Assembly (NCBI RefSeq): GCF_000273375.1
Contig: NZ_CM001557.1
Coordinates: forward strand, 1,001,625-1,065,624
Direction of reading: 5' to 3'
Source of the DNA: Bartonella birtlesii IBS 325
Lineage (GTDB): Bacteria > Pseudomonadota > Alphaproteobacteria > Rhizobiales > Rhizobiaceae
Length of the DNA stretch: 64,000 nucleotides
In this document: piece by piece, positions 22,409 to 32,732 of the stretch
How the letters are laid out: the number at the start of each line of letters is the position of its first letter
Position numbering within the stretch: the stretch's first letter is position 1
The notes under the pieces: generated by a model
Seen by the model: the letters and a program-made list of their open reading frames with translations, nothing else
Database searches by the model: none
Told to the model about the DNA's origin: nothing
Made by a program: the position numbers and the translations under genes

Positions 22409-23011
22409 ATGCTTTTTCGTCGTCGAGAACCAATAGATTTTATAAAGCGTGTGCGGCTTTGGTTATGGCCACGTCGTTCATTTTCTCGCTCATTTTGCTA
22501 CATACGTAAACGTATTTTACGTATATCAGCAACACCACATAAAGTTGCATTGGGCTTTGCCATAGGAATTTTTTTAGCTTGTTCGCCTCTCTTTGGCATG
22601 CATATTGTTTTGGCAATATTTTTGTCTTGGCTTTTACGAGCAAATTTTGCAGCAGCAATTATTGGAACGATTTTTTCTAATCCACTGACATTTTTGCTCA
22701 TTGTTATGGCTGATTATAAGATTGGTTATTTTTGTCTATCATTTTTTAGCAATGTAAATGAGATTTCTCTTTCGCAAATTCGCACTCTCTTTGATGGTTT
22801 GTCATTGTCAAATTTCTCTCTTCTTTTCAAGGGGGCATGGGACTCAATCATGAGACCAATGATTTTAGGTGGTACGCTTTTGGGTGCCATTTTGGGTAGC
22901 TTATCTTATATAAGTGTTTATAGAGCAATTGCCCGTTTTCAAAAAAAGCGATATCAAAAAATTATAAATAAAAAGCGTATGTGGCAGAAAAAAACAGGTG
23001 ATACCTTATGA
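22409..23011 (+). CDS. DUF2062 membrane protein
   Basis: A 200-residue inner-membrane protein of unknown function. The DUF2062 signature is visible as [23 protein letters not shown] (a 20-residue part of which, [19 protein letters not shown], is diagnostic) followed by two or three hydrophobic segments. The N-terminus is strongly basic ([24 protein letters not shown]). The frame opens at 22334, but the ATG at 22409 has a GAGAGG ribosome-binding site and fits the family start. It sits between pyrE and acpS and overlaps acpS by four bases. Confidence 0.8.
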   Translation: MLFRRREPIDFIKRVRLWLWPRRSFSRSFCYIRKRILRISATPHKVALGFAIGIFLACSPLFGMHIVLAIFLSWLLRANFAAAIIGTIFSNPLTFLLIVMADYKIGYFCLSFFSNVNEISLSQIRTLFDGLSLSNFSLLFKGAWDSIMRPMILGGTLLGAILGSLSYISVYRAIARFQKKRYQKIINKKRMWQKKTGDTL

Positions 23012-23409
23012 TCATTGGTATCGGGAACGACCTTGTTAATATAAGACGCATCGAAAAAATGTTGATTAGTTATGGCGACCGTTTTGTTCAACGTATTTTT
23101 ACTGACATTGAACAGATCAAATCTGAAAATCTTCAAAAGAGATCTTCTTCTTATGCCAAAAGATTTGCTGCCAAAGAAGCATGTGCTAAAGCTTTGGGGA
23201 CAGGAATCGCTTGTGGTGTGAGTTGGAAAGATATGGGGGTGGTCAATTTATCATCTGGCAAACCAATCATGAAGCTAACAGGTTGTGCGCAAATGCACTT
23301 GCAAAAATTATTGCCTCTTTATTATGAAGCTGTCATTCATTTAAGTATAACGGATGATTTTCCTTGGGCGCAGGCATTTGTTATTATTGAAGCACTTCCA
23401 CGTGAATAG
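23008..23409 (+). CDS. acpS: Holo-[acyl-carrier-protein] synthase
   Basis: AcpS transfers 4'-phosphopantetheine from coenzyme A to AcpP, making it active in fatty-acid synthesis; acpP itself lies at 50959. The 133-residue protein has the metal-binding [13 protein letters not shown] near residue 4 and the [14 protein letters not shown] motif near residue 51. It starts within the stop of the DUF2062 gene (ATGA) and is followed by lepB, as in many alphaproteobacteria. Confidence 0.94.
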   Translation: MIIGIGNDLVNIRRIEKMLISYGDRFVQRIFTDIEQIKSENLQKRSSSYAKRFAAKEACAKALGTGIACGVSWKDMGVVNLSSGKPIMKLTGCAQMHLQKLLPLYYEAVIHLSITDDFPWAQAFVIIEALPRE

Positions 23410-23490
23410 ATATTGTGGGAGATTGTACTTTTGTTATTTGAACATTATGATAAGAGATGAATTATAATTATAATGAGAAGGGTGTCTATA

Positions 23491-24303
23491 ATGATCCAGA
23501 AAGAGAAAATGCGTGAAAAGGAAGAAAAAGGTGGAATTCGTCAATTTATTTGGGTCTTGATACAGGCTCTATTATTAGCAGCGTTTATTCGCACAGTTTT
23601 TTTTCAACCTTTTAGTATCCCTTCCGGTTCTATGCGTCCTACTTTGCTTGTAGGGGATTATCTGTTTGTTTCAAAATATGCATATGGGTATTCTCGTTTT
23701 TCTATTCCTTTTTCTCCTCCTCTTTTTTCAGGACGGATTTGGGCGTCTCAGCCTCAGCGCGGTGATGTCGTTGTTTTTCGTTTACCAAGTGATCCAAAAA
23801 TTGATTATATAAAACGTGTTATTGGACTACCTGGTGATCGTATACAAGTCCGTCAAAGTATCCTTTATATTAATGATAAGGCTGTTTCACGTCACTTTAT
23901 GGGGAAGATTGATAATTCTGATATAACAGAGGTTAATTCCCCTGTCGATGTCTATCGTGAGACACTGCCCAATAGTGTTAGCTATGATACACTTGATTTA
24001 GCTTTTATTCCAAAAGTTGATGACACAAAAGTCTTTGAAGTTCCAGCAGGTCATTATTTTATGATGGGTGACAACCGTGATAATTCAGATGATAGTCGTT
24101 TAGATGTGGGTTATGTTCCGGAAGAGAATCTGGTTGGTCGAGCAAGTGTGATTTTTTTCTCTATTCGTAATGGTTCAAGTGCTTGGCAGATTTGGCGCTG
24201 GCCATTTGATATACGTTGGAGTCGTTTGTTTTCTTTTATCAATACTGTTCATGATTTGCCGCTTATCAAACAAGGAAACAATAATGAAGCGTCCAATGAT
24301 TGA
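23491..24303 (+). CDS. lepB: Signal peptidase I
   Basis: LepB removes signal peptides of secreted proteins on the periplasmic face of the inner membrane. The 270-residue protein has an N-terminal anchor (WVLIQALLLAAFIRTVFF). Catalytic Ser47 lies in PSGSMRPT, the catalytic lysine in DYIKRVIGLPGD, and the box E motif reads MGDNRDNSDDSR. A longer start at 23473 lacks a ribosome-binding site, while 23491 follows AGAAGG, so I prefer the latter. Its 3' end overlaps rnc by 20 bases. It contains an intact run of eight T at 23597-23604. Confidence 0.94.
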   Translation: MIQKEKMREKEEKGGIRQFIWVLIQALLLAAFIRTVFFQPFSIPSGSMRPTLLVGDYLFVSKYAYGYSRFSIPFSPPLFSGRIWASQPQRGDVVVFRLPSDPKIDYIKRVIGLPGDRIQVRQSILYINDKAVSRHFMGKIDNSDITEVNSPVDVYRETLPNSVSYDTLDLAFIPKVDDTKVFEVPAGHYFMMGDNRDNSDDSRLDVGYVPEENLVGRASVIFFSIRNGSSAWQIWRWPFDIRWSRLFSFINTVHDLPLIKQGNNNEASND

Positions 24304-24991
24304 TCAGCTTGAGAAGCTGACGGGGCATCGCTTTAAGAATGAAGAGAAATTAAAAAAAGCATTGACACATTCTAGTGTACAAGATTCAGAACAGGGGAAT
24401 TATGAACGACTGGAATTTCTAGGTGATCGAGTTCTCGGACTTTTGATTGCAGAAATGCTCTATCAATTTTTTCCGCAGGCAAGTGAAGGTGAATTATCGG
24501 TACGTTTAAACGGTTTGGTGAATGCGCAGACATGTGCCGATATTGCACGAGAAATGGGTTTGCCTGAAATGATTCATGTTGGTTTTGAGATGAGAAACTT
24601 TGAGCGACGCCGACTCATCAATATGCACGCTGATGTGGTAGAAGCTTTAATTGCTGTGATGTATCTAGAGGGAGGATTGGAAAGCGTTCGATTTTTTATT
24701 CAAAGATATTGGCAAAATCGAGCAAAACAAATGGATGCTGGCCGACGTGATGCCAAGACAGAGCTACAGGAGTGGGCGCACATGCAGGGCAGTGTACAGC
24801 CACATTATCGGGTTATAAAGCGTTCTGGCCCAGATCATGATCCTGTTTTTATGGTAGAAGTAAGCATTTCTGGTTTTGCTCCAGAGATTGGGCAAGGTAG
24901 TTCTAAAAGATATGCTGAAAGAATGGCAGCGGAGAAAATTTTACGACGAGAGGGGATATGGGAAACAATGGGAAAAAATAATCATGGATGA
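24284..24991 (+). CDS. rnc: Ribonuclease III
   Basis: RNase III cuts double-stranded RNA, including rRNA precursors. The 235-residue protein has the catalytic signature ERLEFLGDRVLGL near residue 41 and a second acidic site ADVVEALIAVMYLEGG. A C-terminal double-stranded RNA-binding domain begins at about residue 160 (DAKTELQEWAH ... KRYAERMAAEKIL). The true start is the ATG at 24284 with an AAGGAAA ribosome-binding site inside the end of lepB; the longer frame from 24170 reads out of frame through lepB. The gene overlaps era by 8 bases. Confidence 0.95.
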   Translation: MKRPMIDQLEKLTGHRFKNEEKLKKALTHSSVQDSEQGNYERLEFLGDRVLGLLIAEMLYQFFPQASEGELSVRLNGLVNAQTCADIAREMGLPEMIHVGFEMRNFERRRLINMHADVVEALIAVMYLEGGLESVRFFIQRYWQNRAKQMDAGRRDAKTELQEWAHMQGSVQPHYRVIKRSGPDHDPVFMVEVSISGFAPEIGQGSSKRYAERMAAEKILRREGIWETMGKNNHG

Positions 24992-25883
24992 CGTTATTAA
25001 AACGCGTTCTGGTTTTGTTGTGCTTATTGGAATGCCTAATGCTGGTAAGTCGACATTGGTTAATCAGTTAGTTGGAACGAAGGTTTCAATTGTAACGCAT
25101 AAGGTCCAAACGACGCGGACTTTGATTCGTGGTATTGTTGTTCATGATAATGCGCAAATTGTGTTGATTGATACTCCAGGTGTTTTTCGTCCCCATAAGC
25201 GCTTAGAACGTGCTATGGTATCTGCTGCTTGGGGAGGCGCTAAGAGTGCTGATATCCTTTTAGTTTTGATTGATGTTCAAAGTGGTCTTTCGGATGAAGT
25301 TTGTACAATGTTAGATATTGTAAAAAATTTTAAACAAGACAAGATTCTCGTTCTTAATAAGATTGATACAGTTGTTAAATCATCCCTTTTAGCGTTAACC
25401 ATTCAAATTAATGAGCGCGTGAAGTTTGTGCAGACATTTATGATTTCGGCTTTAAACGGTTCTGGTTGCAAGGATCTGCTTCATGCATTGAGTGTAATGA
25501 TGCAGGAAGGACCTTGGTATTATCCGGAAGATCAAATTTCAGATATGCCTATGCGTTATCTTGCTGCTGAAATCACGCGTGAAAAGCTTTTTCTCCGTCT
25601 TCATGATGAACTCCCTTATACTTCAACAGTCGAAACAGAAAGCTGGGAAGAGTATTCAGATGGTTCAGTTAAAATTAACCAAGTTATTTATGTAGAGCGT
25701 GAGAGTCAGAAAAAAATTGTTTTAGGAGCAAAAGGCGATACAATTAAAGCGATTGGACAGGCAGCACGCAAAGAATTAATGGAAATTATGAATCAGAAAG
25801 TTCATCTTTTTCTCTTTGTGAAAGTGCGTGATAATTGGGACACCGATCCAGAGCGTTATCGCGAAATGAGACTGGATTTTTAA
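24984..25883 (+). CDS. era: GTPase Era
   Basis: Era is a GTPase needed for 16S rRNA maturation and small-subunit assembly. The 299-residue protein shows the G motifs: G1 GMPNAGKST near residue 16, G3 DTPGV and G4 NKID, followed by a C-terminal KH domain (IYVERESQKKIVLGAKGDTIKAIG). The start at 24984 (MDDVIKTRSG) overlaps the rnc stop. The lepB-rnc-era-recO order is conserved across many Gram-negative bacteria and ties RNA processing to ribosome assembly. Confidence 0.95.
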   Translation: MDDVIKTRSGFVVLIGMPNAGKSTLVNQLVGTKVSIVTHKVQTTRTLIRGIVVHDNAQIVLIDTPGVFRPHKRLERAMVSAAWGGAKSADILLVLIDVQSGLSDEVCTMLDIVKNFKQDKILVLNKIDTVVKSSLLALTIQINERVKFVQTFMISALNGSGCKDLLHALSVMMQEGPWYYPEDQISDMPMRYLAAEITREKLFLRLHDELPYTSTVETESWEEYSDGSVKINQVIYVERESQKKIVLGAKGDTIKAIGQAARKELMEIMNQKVHLFLFVKVRDNWDTDPERYREMRLDF

Positions 25884-25890
25884 AAACAAA

Positions 25891-26637
25891 ATGAAATGGA
25901 AAGAACAAGCCATTATCCTTGGTACGCGCCAGTATGGTGAAACAAGTGTTATTCTTGAGATTATGACGCGTCAGCGTGGACGTTATATGGGAGTGGTAAA
26001 AGGGGGGCGTTCTCGTCGTATGGCGGCTCTTCTTCAACCTGGGAATTTTGTTGAGGCTGAGTGGTGGGCGCGTTTAGATGAACATTTAGGGCTTTTTCGA
26101 CTTGAAGCACTTAACTTACATGCTGCACGGTTAATTCTCTTACCAGAGGCACTTTATGCTTTGCAGTTGATAGCTTTTTATTTGCGTTTCCTTCCTGAGC
26201 GTGATCCGCATCCTATTTTATACGATATTTTACATCTCTTTATGCAGAATTTTGATGAGCTGTTTGTAAACGCAGAGTTGCTTGTACGTTTTGAAATGCG
26301 GCTGCTTGAAGAACTTGGCTTTGGCCTTGATTTATCTCATTGTGCTGCAACAGGCAGCACAGAAAGACTTTGTTATGTATCACCAAAATCGGGACGAGCT
26401 GTATGTGAGGAGGCGGGGCGCCCTTGGAAAGAGAAGCTTTTCATTTTACCACAGTTTCTTGTGCAAAGAACGACACGTCCTGTAGATTTTAATGACATAA
26501 TAAATGGTTTCATTCTAACGGGTTTCTTTTTAATGCGTCATGTTTGGGAACCGCGGGATATAAAGCAACCACCGATGCGCATGAATTTGATACAATTATT
26601 TGAACGCCAATTTTGTATGCAAGCATCAATTTGTTAA
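25891..26637 (+). CDS. recO: DNA repair protein RecO
   Basis: RecO loads RecA onto SSB-coated DNA in the RecFOR pathway. The 248-residue protein has the N-terminal OB-fold (AIILGTRQYGETSVILEIMT), the helical middle (ELLVRFEMRLLEELGFGLDLSHCAATG) and the SGRAVCEEAG segment. The usual zinc-finger cysteines are reduced, which is common in alphaproteobacteria. It follows era by 7 bases. Confidence 0.92.
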   Translation: MKWKEQAIILGTRQYGETSVILEIMTRQRGRYMGVVKGGRSRRMAALLQPGNFVEAEWWARLDEHLGLFRLEALNLHAARLILLPEALYALQLIAFYLRFLPERDPHPILYDILHLFMQNFDELFVNAELLVRFEMRLLEELGFGLDLSHCAATGSTERLCYVSPKSGRAVCEEAGRPWKEKLFILPQFLVQRTTRPVDFNDIINGFILTGFFLMRHVWEPRDIKQPPMRMNLIQLFERQFCMQASIC

Positions 26638-26659
26638 TCCGATAAATAGTCAATAGAAT

Positions 26660-27535
26660 ATGAAGATGCGAATCTTAAAAACAATTTCTGAAGTACGTCA
26701 ATATATCGCAGCAGAACGGTGTTTAGGACTTTCGATTGGTTTTGTTCCAACGATGGGGGCACTGCATGAGGGGCACCTAGCATTAGTGCAGAAAGCACGA
26801 GCAACGTGTGATAAAGTGTTGGTTTCTATTTTTGTCAATCCAAAACAATTTGGTTCCAACGAGGGTTTTGATAAATACCCAAGAGATTTGGTGGGCGATT
26901 GTGCTTTGTTGAAAAAAGCGGGTGTTGAATATGTTTTTGCACCTTCTGTAGAAGAAATGTGGCCACTAGGAAATGACACAGTTGTGGAGGTGGGAAAGTT
27001 ATCACGTATTTTGATAGGGAGATTACGTCCAAGGCATTTTTGTGGCGTGACCAGCGTTGTTGCTAAGCTTTTTAATATTGTCCAGCCAGATAAGGCTTTT
27101 TTTGGGGAAAAGGATTTTCAACAAATTTTGATTATTCGACGTATGGTGGAAGACTTAGCTTTTCCTATTGAAATTGTAGGGGTGCCTATTTTACGTGAAG
27201 CAGATGGGCTCGCCTGTTCTTCACGTAATCAGCTTTTAACATTAGAAGATCGCAAAGCTGCAAAAATTATTTCTAAAAGTGGTAAAGCTGCTGAAAAACT
27301 TTATCGCCAAGGTGAACGCTCGGTTGATAAATTATGCAAAATTGTTCATGATATTTTACAGCAAGAATCGCGCGCCATTATTGAATCAGTGGATTTACGA
27401 GATATGGAAACCTTATGCGAGGTAAAAGGGAGATTAGAAAAACCTGCAGTTTTACTCCTCACTGTCCGTTTTGGTACAGTGAGGCTTATTGATCAATACA
27501 TATTGCAAGAGAAGCATGAAAATGAGTGTACATAA
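26660..27535 (+). CDS. panC: Pantothenate synthetase
   Basis: PanC joins pantoate and beta-alanine with ATP to give pantothenate (vitamin B5). The 291-residue protein has the nucleotide-binding [13 protein letters not shown] near residue 29, FVNPKQFG and GEKDFQQ, as in the family. Two starts two codons apart (26660 and 26666) are possible. It overlaps panB by 14 bases, so the two genes are translationally linked. Confidence 0.95.
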   Translation: MKMRILKTISEVRQYIAAERCLGLSIGFVPTMGALHEGHLALVQKARATCDKVLVSIFVNPKQFGSNEGFDKYPRDLVGDCALLKKAGVEYVFAPSVEEMWPLGNDTVVEVGKLSRILIGRLRPRHFCGVTSVVAKLFNIVQPDKAFFGEKDFQQILIIRRMVEDLAFPIEIVGVPILREADGLACSSRNQLLTLEDRKAAKIISKSGKAAEKLYRQGERSVDKLCKIVHDILQQESRAIIESVDLRDMETLCEVKGRLEKPAVLLLTVRFGTVRLIDQYILQEKHENECT

Positions 27536-28340
27536 TAAAGCTATGAAGCGTATAACTTCTTCTGAAATACGATCAAGAAAAGGGCAACAACCGATTGTTT
27601 CTTTAACAGCTTATCAGGCTTATACTGCGCGAATTGCTGACCCATATTGCGATTTACTTTTGGTTGGTGATAGCGTTGGCATGGTTGTGTATGGGTTTGA
27701 GACAACACTTCCTGTTAATTTAGACATGATGATTTTGCACGGACAGGCGGTTATGCGTGGATCGCAAAAAGCCCTTGTAGTTGTTGATATGCCTTTTGGT
27801 TCTTATGAAGAAAGTCCAGAACAAGCTTTTTCTAATGCGTCGCGTGTTCTTGCAGAAACAGGGTGTGGTGCAGTGAAGCTTGAAGGCGGTGTTTATATAG
27901 CAGAGACAATTGATTTTTTGTGTAAACGTGGCATTCCAGTTATGGGGCATATCGGACTGACGCCACAGGCGGTAAATCGTTTTGGCGGTTTCAAGACGCA
28001 AGGACGCAAGGAGAGTGATTGGCAAAGGATTGAATCCGACGGGATAGCGATCGAAGAAGCTGGTGCTTTTGCTGTAGTTGTAGAAGGGGTTGTCGAACCT
28101 TTAGCGGTGAAGCTTACAGAAAAACTTTCTATCCCGACCATTGGTATTGGTGCGTCTAATCAGTGCGATGGACAGGTATTAGTTATGGAAGATATGTTAG
28201 GCTACGGTGCTTATGTACCAAAATTTGTGCGTCGTTATGGTGCTCTTGAACAAGCAATGGAATCTGCAATCAAGAATTATGCAGAGGATGTCACATCGCG
28301 TACTTTTCCAGCTGATAAGGAAGTTTATAAACTAAAATAA
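27522..28340 (+). CDS. panB: 3-methyl-2-oxobutanoate hydroxymethyltransferase
   Basis: PanB makes ketopantoate from alpha-ketoisovalerate and methylene-tetrahydrofolate, the step leading to PanC. The protein (272 residues from this start) shows [20 protein letters not shown] near residue 40, [16 protein letters not shown], and [16 protein letters not shown]. Starts at 27516, 27522 and 27543 are all possible; I chose 27522 because AGAGAAG lies at a suitable distance. No panE or panD lies beside it in this window. Confidence 0.94.
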   Translation: MSVHNKAMKRITSSEIRSRKGQQPIVSLTAYQAYTARIADPYCDLLLVGDSVGMVVYGFETTLPVNLDMMILHGQAVMRGSQKALVVVDMPFGSYEESPEQAFSNASRVLAETGCGAVKLEGGVYIAETIDFLCKRGIPVMGHIGLTPQAVNRFGGFKTQGRKESDWQRIESDGIAIEEAGAFAVVVEGVVEPLAVKLTEKLSIPTIGIGASNQCDGQVLVMEDMLGYGAYVPKFVRRYGALEQAMESAIKNYAEDVTSRTFPADKEVYKLK

Positions 28341-28755
28341 AATCCACTTTAATATGAAAAATTTGATAAGAGAGCATTTGTGATCGAGCTCCGATAATAT
28401 ACATGTTCTTTCATATATCTCTTGTTTGTATTCAATTTGAGCTGTAATTTTTAATATATCATTCCGTTTATATAATTATTGATTCATAAACGCATAAAGT
28501 TTTCGAAGTTTTCATTGATAGTAGATCGCAAAAACTTGAACTTAATAATATGTGCTTTTTGTTGGTTTTAAGTTACAATTTATTATAGAGGCAGAAATTG
28601 TAGACTATCAAATTTCTATAGGATAGTGGATGAAAAAAGGGGATCATTCTTTTTAATAATTGCATTTAAGAAAGCGTTAAGGGAAAAAGGCGAAAACCTA
28701 ATATAGGAATTTTTCTCAACTCAAATGATAAAGGGTGAATGATACAAGAAGAATA
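28341..28755. other. Spacer between convergent panB and HD phosphohydrolase genes
   Basis: A 415-base AT-rich spacer with no gene, RNA or clear terminator. A short inverted repeat ACTATC/GATAGT (28604-28609 and 28622-28627) is too weak to call. It may hold both transcripts' 3' ends. Confidence 0.4.
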
Positions 28756-29376
28756 TTAGTGTGCTCTCTGGGTATCAAGGTCATTAAAACGGATTAAAAA
28801 GGTGTTTTCAATTTGTTGTGTAGAGTATGGTTGCAAATTGAGATCATCGGGTAAAATATTATTTGGAGAGCCAAAATAGCGAAGGGCTTCTTCTGTATTA
28901 AATCCAGCAAGCGTGATAGCTTCGTAGAATGCAGCAATGCGGTCAGCATGTTTGATTTTTTTTAAGAGCTTTTGAGAAGGATTAACGGGGAGGGAAAAGC
29001 GCATGTGGATAGCATCTTGTATACGTTTTTCGATGAGCTCATATTGTTTTCCTATGACAGCTTTAAAGGGCGAAATCATGTCACCTATGACATATTCCGG
29101 TGCATCGTGAAGGAGAGCACACAGGCACGCATCGCTACGCGATTGGGGAAAAAGTTTTTGAAATATTTGTTCTACCAAAAGTGAATGTTGTGCAACAGAA
29201 TAGGCATGTTCTCCTCGTGTTTGACCGTTCCAACGTGCAACACGGGCAAGTCCATGGGCAATATCTTCGATTTCGACATCAAAAGGAGAAGGGTTTAGCA
29301 AATCGAGACGCCGGCCAGAAAGCATTCTTTGCCAAGCTCGTGCTTCTCCATTTTTTGATAATTCAGCTTTAGCCAT
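28756..29376 (-). CDS. HD-domain phosphohydrolase (YfbR-like 5'-nucleotidase type)
   Basis: A 206-residue HD-domain protein. The metal-binding residues are visible as AYSVAQHSLLVE near residue 63 (His), LLHDAPEYVIGDM near residue 87 (HD pair), and KHADRIAAFYEA near residue 143 (Asp). These fit the YfbR/YGL101W type that dephosphorylates deoxynucleoside monophosphates, though the exact substrate cannot be read from sequence. Its ATG shares a base with the stop of the upstream YgfZ-like gene (TAATG), so the two are co-transcribed. Confidence 0.8.
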   Translation of the reverse strand: MAKAELSKNGEARAWQRMLSGRRLDLLNPSPFDVEIEDIAHGLARVARWNGQTRGEHAYSVAQHSLLVEQIFQKLFPQSRSDACLCALLHDAPEYVIGDMISPFKAVIGKQYELIEKRIQDAIHMRFSLPVNPSQKLLKKIKHADRIAAFYEAITLAGFNTEEALRYFGSPNNILPDDLNLQPYSTQQIENTFLIRFNDLDTQRAH

Positions 29377-30242
29377 TAGGGAGTTTTCACAGTGCTTTCA
29401 GGGAAGGTAAAATTCATATTTTCAGCAATGCTTACTGTGACGGGAGAATTTTCTACTGTAAATGGGATATTGTTATTCATAGCATCTTTGACATGATCTA
29501 TACGCATTAAAACTAAGGCTTCGTTTACAGCACATGTTCCTAGATAACCAAGTATTTTTTTTCCTGCTTCAACGCTGGAGCCTTTGGTTAATTCATGCTG
29601 GCTTTTTACGACTAAAACACGGCGACGTGCCATGCGACGGTGATGCATTCTTGAAACAACTTCTTGCCCGATATAGCAACCTTTATTAAATGCTAGCCCA
29701 CTGATTTGATCGTAATTAATATCATGAGGAAAGATTTTACCTATTTCGTAATCTTGACCGCTTTCTGCGATTGCATAACGAATACGTAATCGATCCCAAT
29801 TATCATTATATTCTGGAGCCAAAAAAGCTATTTTTCCATAGGATCGTATTATTTTTTCTTTTTGTGGAAATCGCTTATCAATAAAACTTGAATCAAAATT
29901 TAAAGTATTTGATTCGTTGTTCCAGAAAACTGTAACAAGTTCTTGTAATGGTTGTGTAATTTCTATTTTTGTATGCAACTTATAGAGGAGCAAACGCTTG
30001 TAGAAGGTATCAGCTAAATGTGCAACGATATCAATCAGATAACCATCATCTCTTTTACCGATAAGAAAGTCAGCAATAACCTTTCCTTGTGGAGATAAGA
30101 GAGCTCCAGGGAAAATTTCTTTTGGGGCGATTTTTGTCACATCTGTTGTGATAAGAACTTGAAGAAAATTTGTTGCTTCTTCACCGGTAACTTTAATAAT
30201 TCTACGATTTTTAAAGAGAATGGCATTTTGTTTTTCAATCAT
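29376..30242 (-). CDS. ygfZ: YgfZ/GcvT-like folate-binding protein
   Basis: This is a tetrahydrofolate-binding protein of the YgfZ family, linked in other bacteria to assembly or repair of iron-sulfur enzymes such as MiaB. The 288-residue protein begins with the GcvT-like fold (IIKVTGEEATNFLQVLITTD) and carries the family's signature KGCYIGQEVVSRMHHR near residue 196 (K-G-C-Y-x-G-Q-E). The frame opens at 30302, but the ATG at 30242 has AGAAAGG in front and matches the family N-terminus. It is divergent from pyrC. Confidence 0.9.
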   Translation of the reverse strand: MIEKQNAILFKNRRIIKVTGEEATNFLQVLITTDVTKIAPKEIFPGALLSPQGKVIADFLIGKRDDGYLIDIVAHLADTFYKRLLLYKLHTKIEITQPLQELVTVFWNNESNTLNFDSSFIDKRFPQKEKIIRSYGKIAFLAPEYNDNWDRLRIRYAIAESGQDYEIGKIFPHDINYDQISGLAFNKGCYIGQEVVSRMHHRRMARRRVLVVKSQHELTKGSSVEAGKKILGYLGTCAVNEALVLMRIDHVKDAMNNNIPFTVENSPVTVSIAENMNFTFPESTVKTP

Positions 30243-30300
30243 GGTTCTTGCCTTTCTGCCTAAAGTTACATAATCGATAAAGAAAGGATATGTGAGGAGC

Positions 30301-31635
30301 ATGGCTATGTTTAAAACATTTGATACAATTTTTAAAGGTGCAACAGTAGTAAATCATGATGGAAGGAGTAAGCGTGATATTGGTATTACAAATGGCCGTA
30401 TTGCTGAAATTGGTGATCTTACATGGGCATCTGCTGGTGAAGTGATTGATTGTACAGGGTTACATATTTTGCCAGGGATTATCGATAGTCAAGTTCATTT
30501 TCGCGAACCAGGTAATGAACATAAGGAAGATTTAGAAAGTGGTTCCTATTCTGCGGTGTTAGGAGGTGTTACGGCAGTATTTGAAATGCCTAATACCAAT
30601 CCCTTAACCACATCAGAAGAAGCTTTGTTTGATAAGGTAAAGCGCGGATTTCATCGGATGCATTGTGATTTTGCCTTTTGGGTTGGAGGAACGCGTGAAA
30701 ATGCACATGAATTAGCTGAGTTAGAAAGACTTCCTGGTGTTGCTGGAATTAAAGTCTTTATGGGATCTTCTACAGGTAATCTTTTGGTGGATGATGATGA
30801 AAGTGTGCGTCTTATTTTGCAGAATACACGCCGTCGTGCAGCCTTTCATTCTGAAGATGAGGAAAGGCTCAAAGAGCGTAAAATGTTGTGTATTGAAGGA
30901 GATGCATCATCACATCCGGTCTGGCGTGACGAAGTCGCAGCATTAAAATGTACACAGCGCTTAGTGAAAATTGCGCATGAAACGAAGGCGCGCATTCATG
31001 TATTACATCTCTCTACTGCAGAAGAAATAGATTTTCTAAAAAAACATAAAGATGTTGCAACTATTGAAGTTACACAACATCATTTGACTTTAACTGCTGA
31101 TGATTATTTGCAGTTTGGCACATTGATTCAGATGAATCCACCTATTCGTGAAAGCCGCCACTGTGAGTCTCTGTGGTATGGTGTTCAGCAAGGTATTGTT
31201 GATGTATTAGGTTCTGATCACGCTCCTCATACGCTTGAAGAAAAGCTTAAAGCTTATCCTGCGTCACCTTCGGGGATGACAGGTGTGCAGACAACGACGG
31301 CAATTATGCTAACACATGTAAATGCAGGAAAGCTTTCTCTTGAACGTTTTGTTGATCTTTCTTCGCATGGCCCTAGCCGTATTTTTGGTATAAGCTGTAA
31401 AGGGCGCCTTGCTGTTGGATATGATGCTGATTTGACCATTGTTGATCTTAAGCGGGAAGAAATTATTACGAATGCATTAATTGGTTCGCGTGTAGGTTGG
31501 ACACCTTATGATGGTAAAAAAGTTAAAGGCTGGCCTGTTGGTACTATTATTCGTGGTATGCGCGTTATGTGGGAAGGTGAAATTATCACACCTTCGCAAG
31601 GTGAGCCTGTTAAATTTATAGAAGCTTTGGTATGA
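30301..31635 (+). CDS. pyrC: Dihydroorotase PyrC
   Basis: This amidohydrolase closes carbamoyl-aspartate to dihydroorotate in pyrimidine synthesis. The protein is 444 residues (long type I/class III dihydroorotase), with the zinc-binding DSQVHFREPG near residue 61, GGVTAVFEMPNT, metal histidines in HVLHLSTAEE, and GSDHAPHT with the catalytic Asp. Its length and motifs separate it from the short PyrC of enterobacteria. The start at 30301 follows GTGAGGAGC. A related hydantoinase or allantoinase function is less likely. Confidence 0.9.
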   Translation: MAMFKTFDTIFKGATVVNHDGRSKRDIGITNGRIAEIGDLTWASAGEVIDCTGLHILPGIIDSQVHFREPGNEHKEDLESGSYSAVLGGVTAVFEMPNTNPLTTSEEALFDKVKRGFHRMHCDFAFWVGGTRENAHELAELERLPGVAGIKVFMGSSTGNLLVDDDESVRLILQNTRRRAAFHSEDEERLKERKMLCIEGDASSHPVWRDEVAALKCTQRLVKIAHETKARIHVLHLSTAEEIDFLKKHKDVATIEVTQHHLTLTADDYLQFGTLIQMNPPIRESRHCESLWYGVQQGIVDVLGSDHAPHTLEEKLKAYPASPSGMTGVQTTTAIMLTHVNAGKLSLERFVDLSSHGPSRIFGISCKGRLAVGYDADLTIVDLKREEIITNALIGSRVGWTPYDGKKVKGWPVGTIIRGMRVMWEGEIITPSQGEPVKFIEALV

Positions 31636-31799
31636 CCACATAAAACTGATAAATTTTATAAAATAATTTTATGGGTGAACAAGGTGCTCGTAGTGATTTT
31701 ATTATACAGAGTAAAAGCATATTGAGGGTTTAGCCTTAAAAATTTGCTATAATTTATATCAGAATAAGCTTATTGATCTATTTATTTTTGAGAGTATTG

Positions 31800-32216
31800 T
31801 TAGTGGGATAAGTCAAATCGAAGATTTGGTAATTTTTGCGCAGGTTGATTGTTATAATACGTGAGAAGGCTTTCGGATAAGGCTTTTCCTTCTTTAATAT
31901 ATCTTTGATTTGCTTCAATTGCTGATTGTGTACAATAATGATAATTTTCTGAAAAAGCACTATACGCTCTATTAAACGCTTCGTAAAAGTAAGCACGTCT
32001 TTGTGCTATTGGTTGTTCTATCTCGATCAGTGCATGCATGTAGTCATACCATTGATTTGTTGGAGTACTGCAAAGGTTTTGTAGAGAATGAAGGGATCCC
32101 AAAATTTCTGCTAGCCGTAGCAATTTTGACTCATAGGGTGGCAATTGTTGCGCAAAAGTTTGTGATGAAGTTAAAAAAAATATTAAAAAAATGATATTTA
32201 TCAATATATTACGCAT
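31800..32216 (-). CDS. Secreted protein of the TIGR02301 type, unknown function
   Basis: A 138-residue protein with a clear signal peptide (IINIIFLIFFLTSSQTFAQ, approximate residues 5-23). The mature part is helical and contains LRLAEILGSLHSLQNLC and YFYEAFNRAYSAFSENYHYC, two cysteines that could pair. The pattern LAEILGSLHxL and the length match a family of small periplasmic proteins confined to Hyphomicrobiales (TIGR02301); its function is not known. It stands alone on the minus strand. Confidence 0.75.
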   Translation of the reverse strand: MRNILINIIFLIFFLTSSQTFAQQLPPYESKLLRLAEILGSLHSLQNLCSTPTNQWYDYMHALIEIEQPIAQRRAYFYEAFNRAYSAFSENYHYCTQSAIEANQRYIKEGKALSESLLTYYNNQPAQKLPNLRFDLSH

Positions 32217-32732
32217 AAATTTATTTGCTTTCTTTTAATAAGCTTCTGTACGATTACAATCGTGAAAAATGGTTTTGTCATAGAACATATGCTAAAAGAT
32301 AGGACACAAATGAATTTATACATCATTCCCAATAACCGGTATGTTGTAAAATTTAGAGCATGAACAAAGAGTAGGGAGAGCGTCATAGAGATTGATTAAA
32401 AATACTAACAAAGTTTTGTGTGATTAAAAATTTCAAATTTTCTGTATATAATTTATTTTTCGTGTAAGTCTGAGTTGTATTACACATTACAGATTTTCTT
32501 CTGTGACATTTTTTTATCGAGAAAAAGTATGTATTGATAAAATATTTTTGTCCAATCAAATAAAGCGGATTGTTTTTGTGACAGATGATCAATGCTGCCT
32601 GAAGGAAATGGGGAAATTATGAGAATTCTACATAAGCTATAGAAATTTTTAGCTCAAACCGCATAATGCAATGATTTTAGATGAGTTTTATCTTAGATAA
32701 GCGGCGAGTAATATCGCTAATGGAGTATAAAG
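32217..32732. other. Spacer upstream of cysS
   Basis: A 516-base AT-rich spacer between divergent genes. Short open frames here lack ribosome-binding sites and recognisable domains. It must hold the promoters for cysS and for the secreted protein gene, but I cannot place them with confidence. Confidence 0.4.
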